Below, piece by piece: positions 5,944 to 6,679 of a DNA stretch of 6,679 nucleotides. Origin of the DNA: Mycobacterium sp. (GTDB lineage: Bacteria > Actinomycetota > Actinomycetes > Mycobacteriales > Mycobacteriaceae); the NCBI GenBank assembly GCA_025965815.1, contig JAOPWF010000171.1, positions 1 through 6,679 on the forward strand. Direction: 5' to 3'. The position numbers were made by a program, and so were the translations under genes. How positions within the stretch are numbered: the first letter of the stretch is position 1; each line of letters opens with the position of its first letter. The notes under the pieces were generated by a model. It saw nothing but the letters and a program-made list of their open reading frames with translations, was not told the origin of the DNA and searched no databases.

Positions 5944-6316
5944 GTCGACTTCGTCACCTACTTCGAGTTGGGCATGCTGTGGGCGCACCAGGCAGGATCG
6001 CCGTTGGACTCCCGACGCGGCTTGCGGACTGCGGATTGGTGGGACGTACTCATCGCTCCAGGAAACTGACCAGGTCCCAGCAAAGAGCGATCAGCCTGTG
6101 GCGGCGGGCGTCGCGCCGAGTGACGCGCGGGTTTACACGCGCCAGGATGACCTGACCGCGGCGCTGATCGCCAGTTAGGTCGATGCCATGACAGCTGATT
6201 CGCCGGTGACGGGGGTTCGCGATCAGGCTCAGCGGCGGCACGCTCGAGCCGGCTGGCGAGATTTTCGACACCGCGGACTACGGCTCGCCGGCAGCGAAGA
6301 GCTCGGGGCTGGCGAG
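5944..6316 (+). pseudogene. GlnH-like amino acid ABC transporter substrate-binding protein, 3' fragment with frameshifts and a stop
   Basis: Three frames in order follow the second part of the binding-protein family. Frame one from 5944 reads V-D-F-V-T-Y-F-E-L-G-M-L-W-A. After an apparent +1 change near 6003-6012, the second frame reads D-A-A-C-G-L-R-I-G, then Q-E-T-D-Q-V-P-A-K-S-D and R-Q-D-D-L-T-A-A-L-I-A-S, and hits TAG at 6176-6178. Family members usually have Glu here (A-G-E-V-D-A-M), so a single GAG to TAG change would explain the stop. The frame then continues V-D-A-M-T-A-D-S-P-V-T-G. One extra G in the run 6211-6215 moves the match to a third frame: F-A-I-R-L-S-G-G-T-L-E-P-A-G-E-I-F-D-T-A. 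Homology ends near 6316, about 35 residues short of the usual C-terminus. The product is non-functional. Confidence 0.88.
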
Positions 6317-6338
6317 CCACTGGAGACCCACCAAAATG

Positions 6339-6383
6339 CCCACCTCCGAGCGACGGAGAGAGTGAGAGTCGCTCGGAGGTGGG
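6339..6383 (-). terminator. 16-bp perfect hairpin downstream of the carboxylic acid reductase gene
   Basis: CCCACCTCCGAGCGAC at 6339-6354 is the exact reverse complement of 6368-6383, with a 13-nt purine-rich loop. It lies 16 bases beyond the minus-strand stop at 6400. On the minus strand it is followed by CATTTTGG, a short T-tract, consistent with intrinsic termination of that gene. On the plus strand the tail is only GTTTG, so termination in that direction is less likely. Mycobacterial terminators often have weak T-tails, so the hairpin alone may suffice. Confidence 0.7.
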
Positions 6384-6399
6384 AGGTTTGGGCTACCGG

Positions 6400-6679
6400 T
6401 CAGAGCAGGCCGAGTAGCTCCAGGTCGGTGATGTACTTGACGATCACCGGTGCGGAGATGTGCGGGATGTCCTTGTCCGGCCCGATCTTGGCGTCCTGCA
6501 CGGCGGTCCGGAAGTGATCCGCCGGCGCGAGGGACCCGTTGATCGGGTGCTCGGGCTGCTGGTAGTTGTGCAGCAGCGGCAGCAGTGACGCCTGGCGTTG
6601 CTTCTCGGGCAGGGCTCGCAGCGTGGTGTCGAACCGGGCCAGCCAGGCCGCGTACTCGGGCACCCGGACAATCGGGTAG
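6400..6679 (-). CDS. Carboxylic acid reductase (Car/FadD9 type), C-terminal end only
   Basis: The minus-strand frame is open at the window edge and ends at TGA (6400-6402), giving 92 residues of a protein normally about 1,150-1,200 aa long. The segments A-L-P-E-K-Q-R-Q-A-S-L-L-P-L-L, A-V-Q-D-A-K-I-G-P-D-K-D-I-P-H-I, and the ending K-Y-I-T-D-L-E-L-L-G-L-L are characteristic of the reductase-domain tail of mycobacterial carboxylic acid reductases. The full enzyme activates a carboxylic acid with ATP, holds it on a phosphopantetheine arm and reduces it to the aldehyde with NADPH; those adenylation and carrier domains are outside the window. The GTG at 6661-6663 is an internal Val codon, not a start, because homology-like sequence continues upstream. 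A strong hairpin follows the stop. It could be any Car paralogue, so no symbol is given. Confidence 0.92.
   Translation of the reverse strand, partial: YPIVRVPEYAAWLARFDTTLRALPEKQRQASLLPLLHNYQQPEHPINGSLAPADHFRTAVQDAKIGPDKDIPHISAPVIVKYITDLELLGLL

Noticed and set aside
1..6679. CRISPR array, tRNA, rRNA or intact insertion sequence
   Set aside because: No regularly spaced repeats, no RNA gene signature and no transposase motifs were seen on either strand.

Overview
The window is GC-rich actinobacterial DNA, most likely from a mycobacterium outside the tuberculosis complex. The flanking genes support this. At the left end is the C-terminal part of a wax ester synthase/diacylglycerol acyltransferase. 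At the right end is the C-terminus of a carboxylic acid reductase (Car/FadD9 type) on the minus strand. A remnant of a mycolic acid cyclopropane synthase (CmaA/PcaA/MmaA family) lies near the left end, and that family is characteristic of mycolate-making bacteria.

Layout from left to right: (1) 1-660, plus strand, truncated WS/DGAT gene. (2) About 668-965, minus strand, decayed 3' part of a mycolic acid methyltransferase gene, converging on the WS/DGAT stop. (3) 1141-1887, minus strand, intact 248-aa Mut7-C protein (ubiquitin-like domain plus PIN-like RNase domain with a zinc ribbon). (4) About 1952-2328, plus strand, class III nucleotidyl cyclase remnant broken over three frames. (5) 2604-5042 and 5039-5398, plus strand, an intact two-gene operon: an 812-aa Rad50/SMC-like ABC ATPase and a 119-aa helical protein with an HEPN-like RX4H motif, overlapping by four bases. 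(6) 5395-6316, plus strand, two pieces of a polar amino acid ABC transporter substrate-binding protein (GlnH-like), separated by about 400 nt of unassigned sequence and broken by frameshifts and a TAG stop. (7) 6339-6383, a strong hairpin, probably the terminator of the reductase gene. (8) 6400-6679, minus strand, reductase C-terminus.

The main point is the contrast between decay and preservation. Three unrelated genes are in ruins here, yet the ATPase/HEPN-like pair is open end to end, translationally coupled, and has all expected ATPase motifs. Its last codons run straight into the interior of the broken transporter gene, as if a cassette had replaced that gene's 5' part. An SMC-like ATPase next to a small HEPN-like protein, in an accessory and decaying region, is the arrangement expected of a conflict (anti-phage or anti-plasmid) or DNA-damage system. 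I cannot match the pair to a named system from sequence alone, so the function is inferred.
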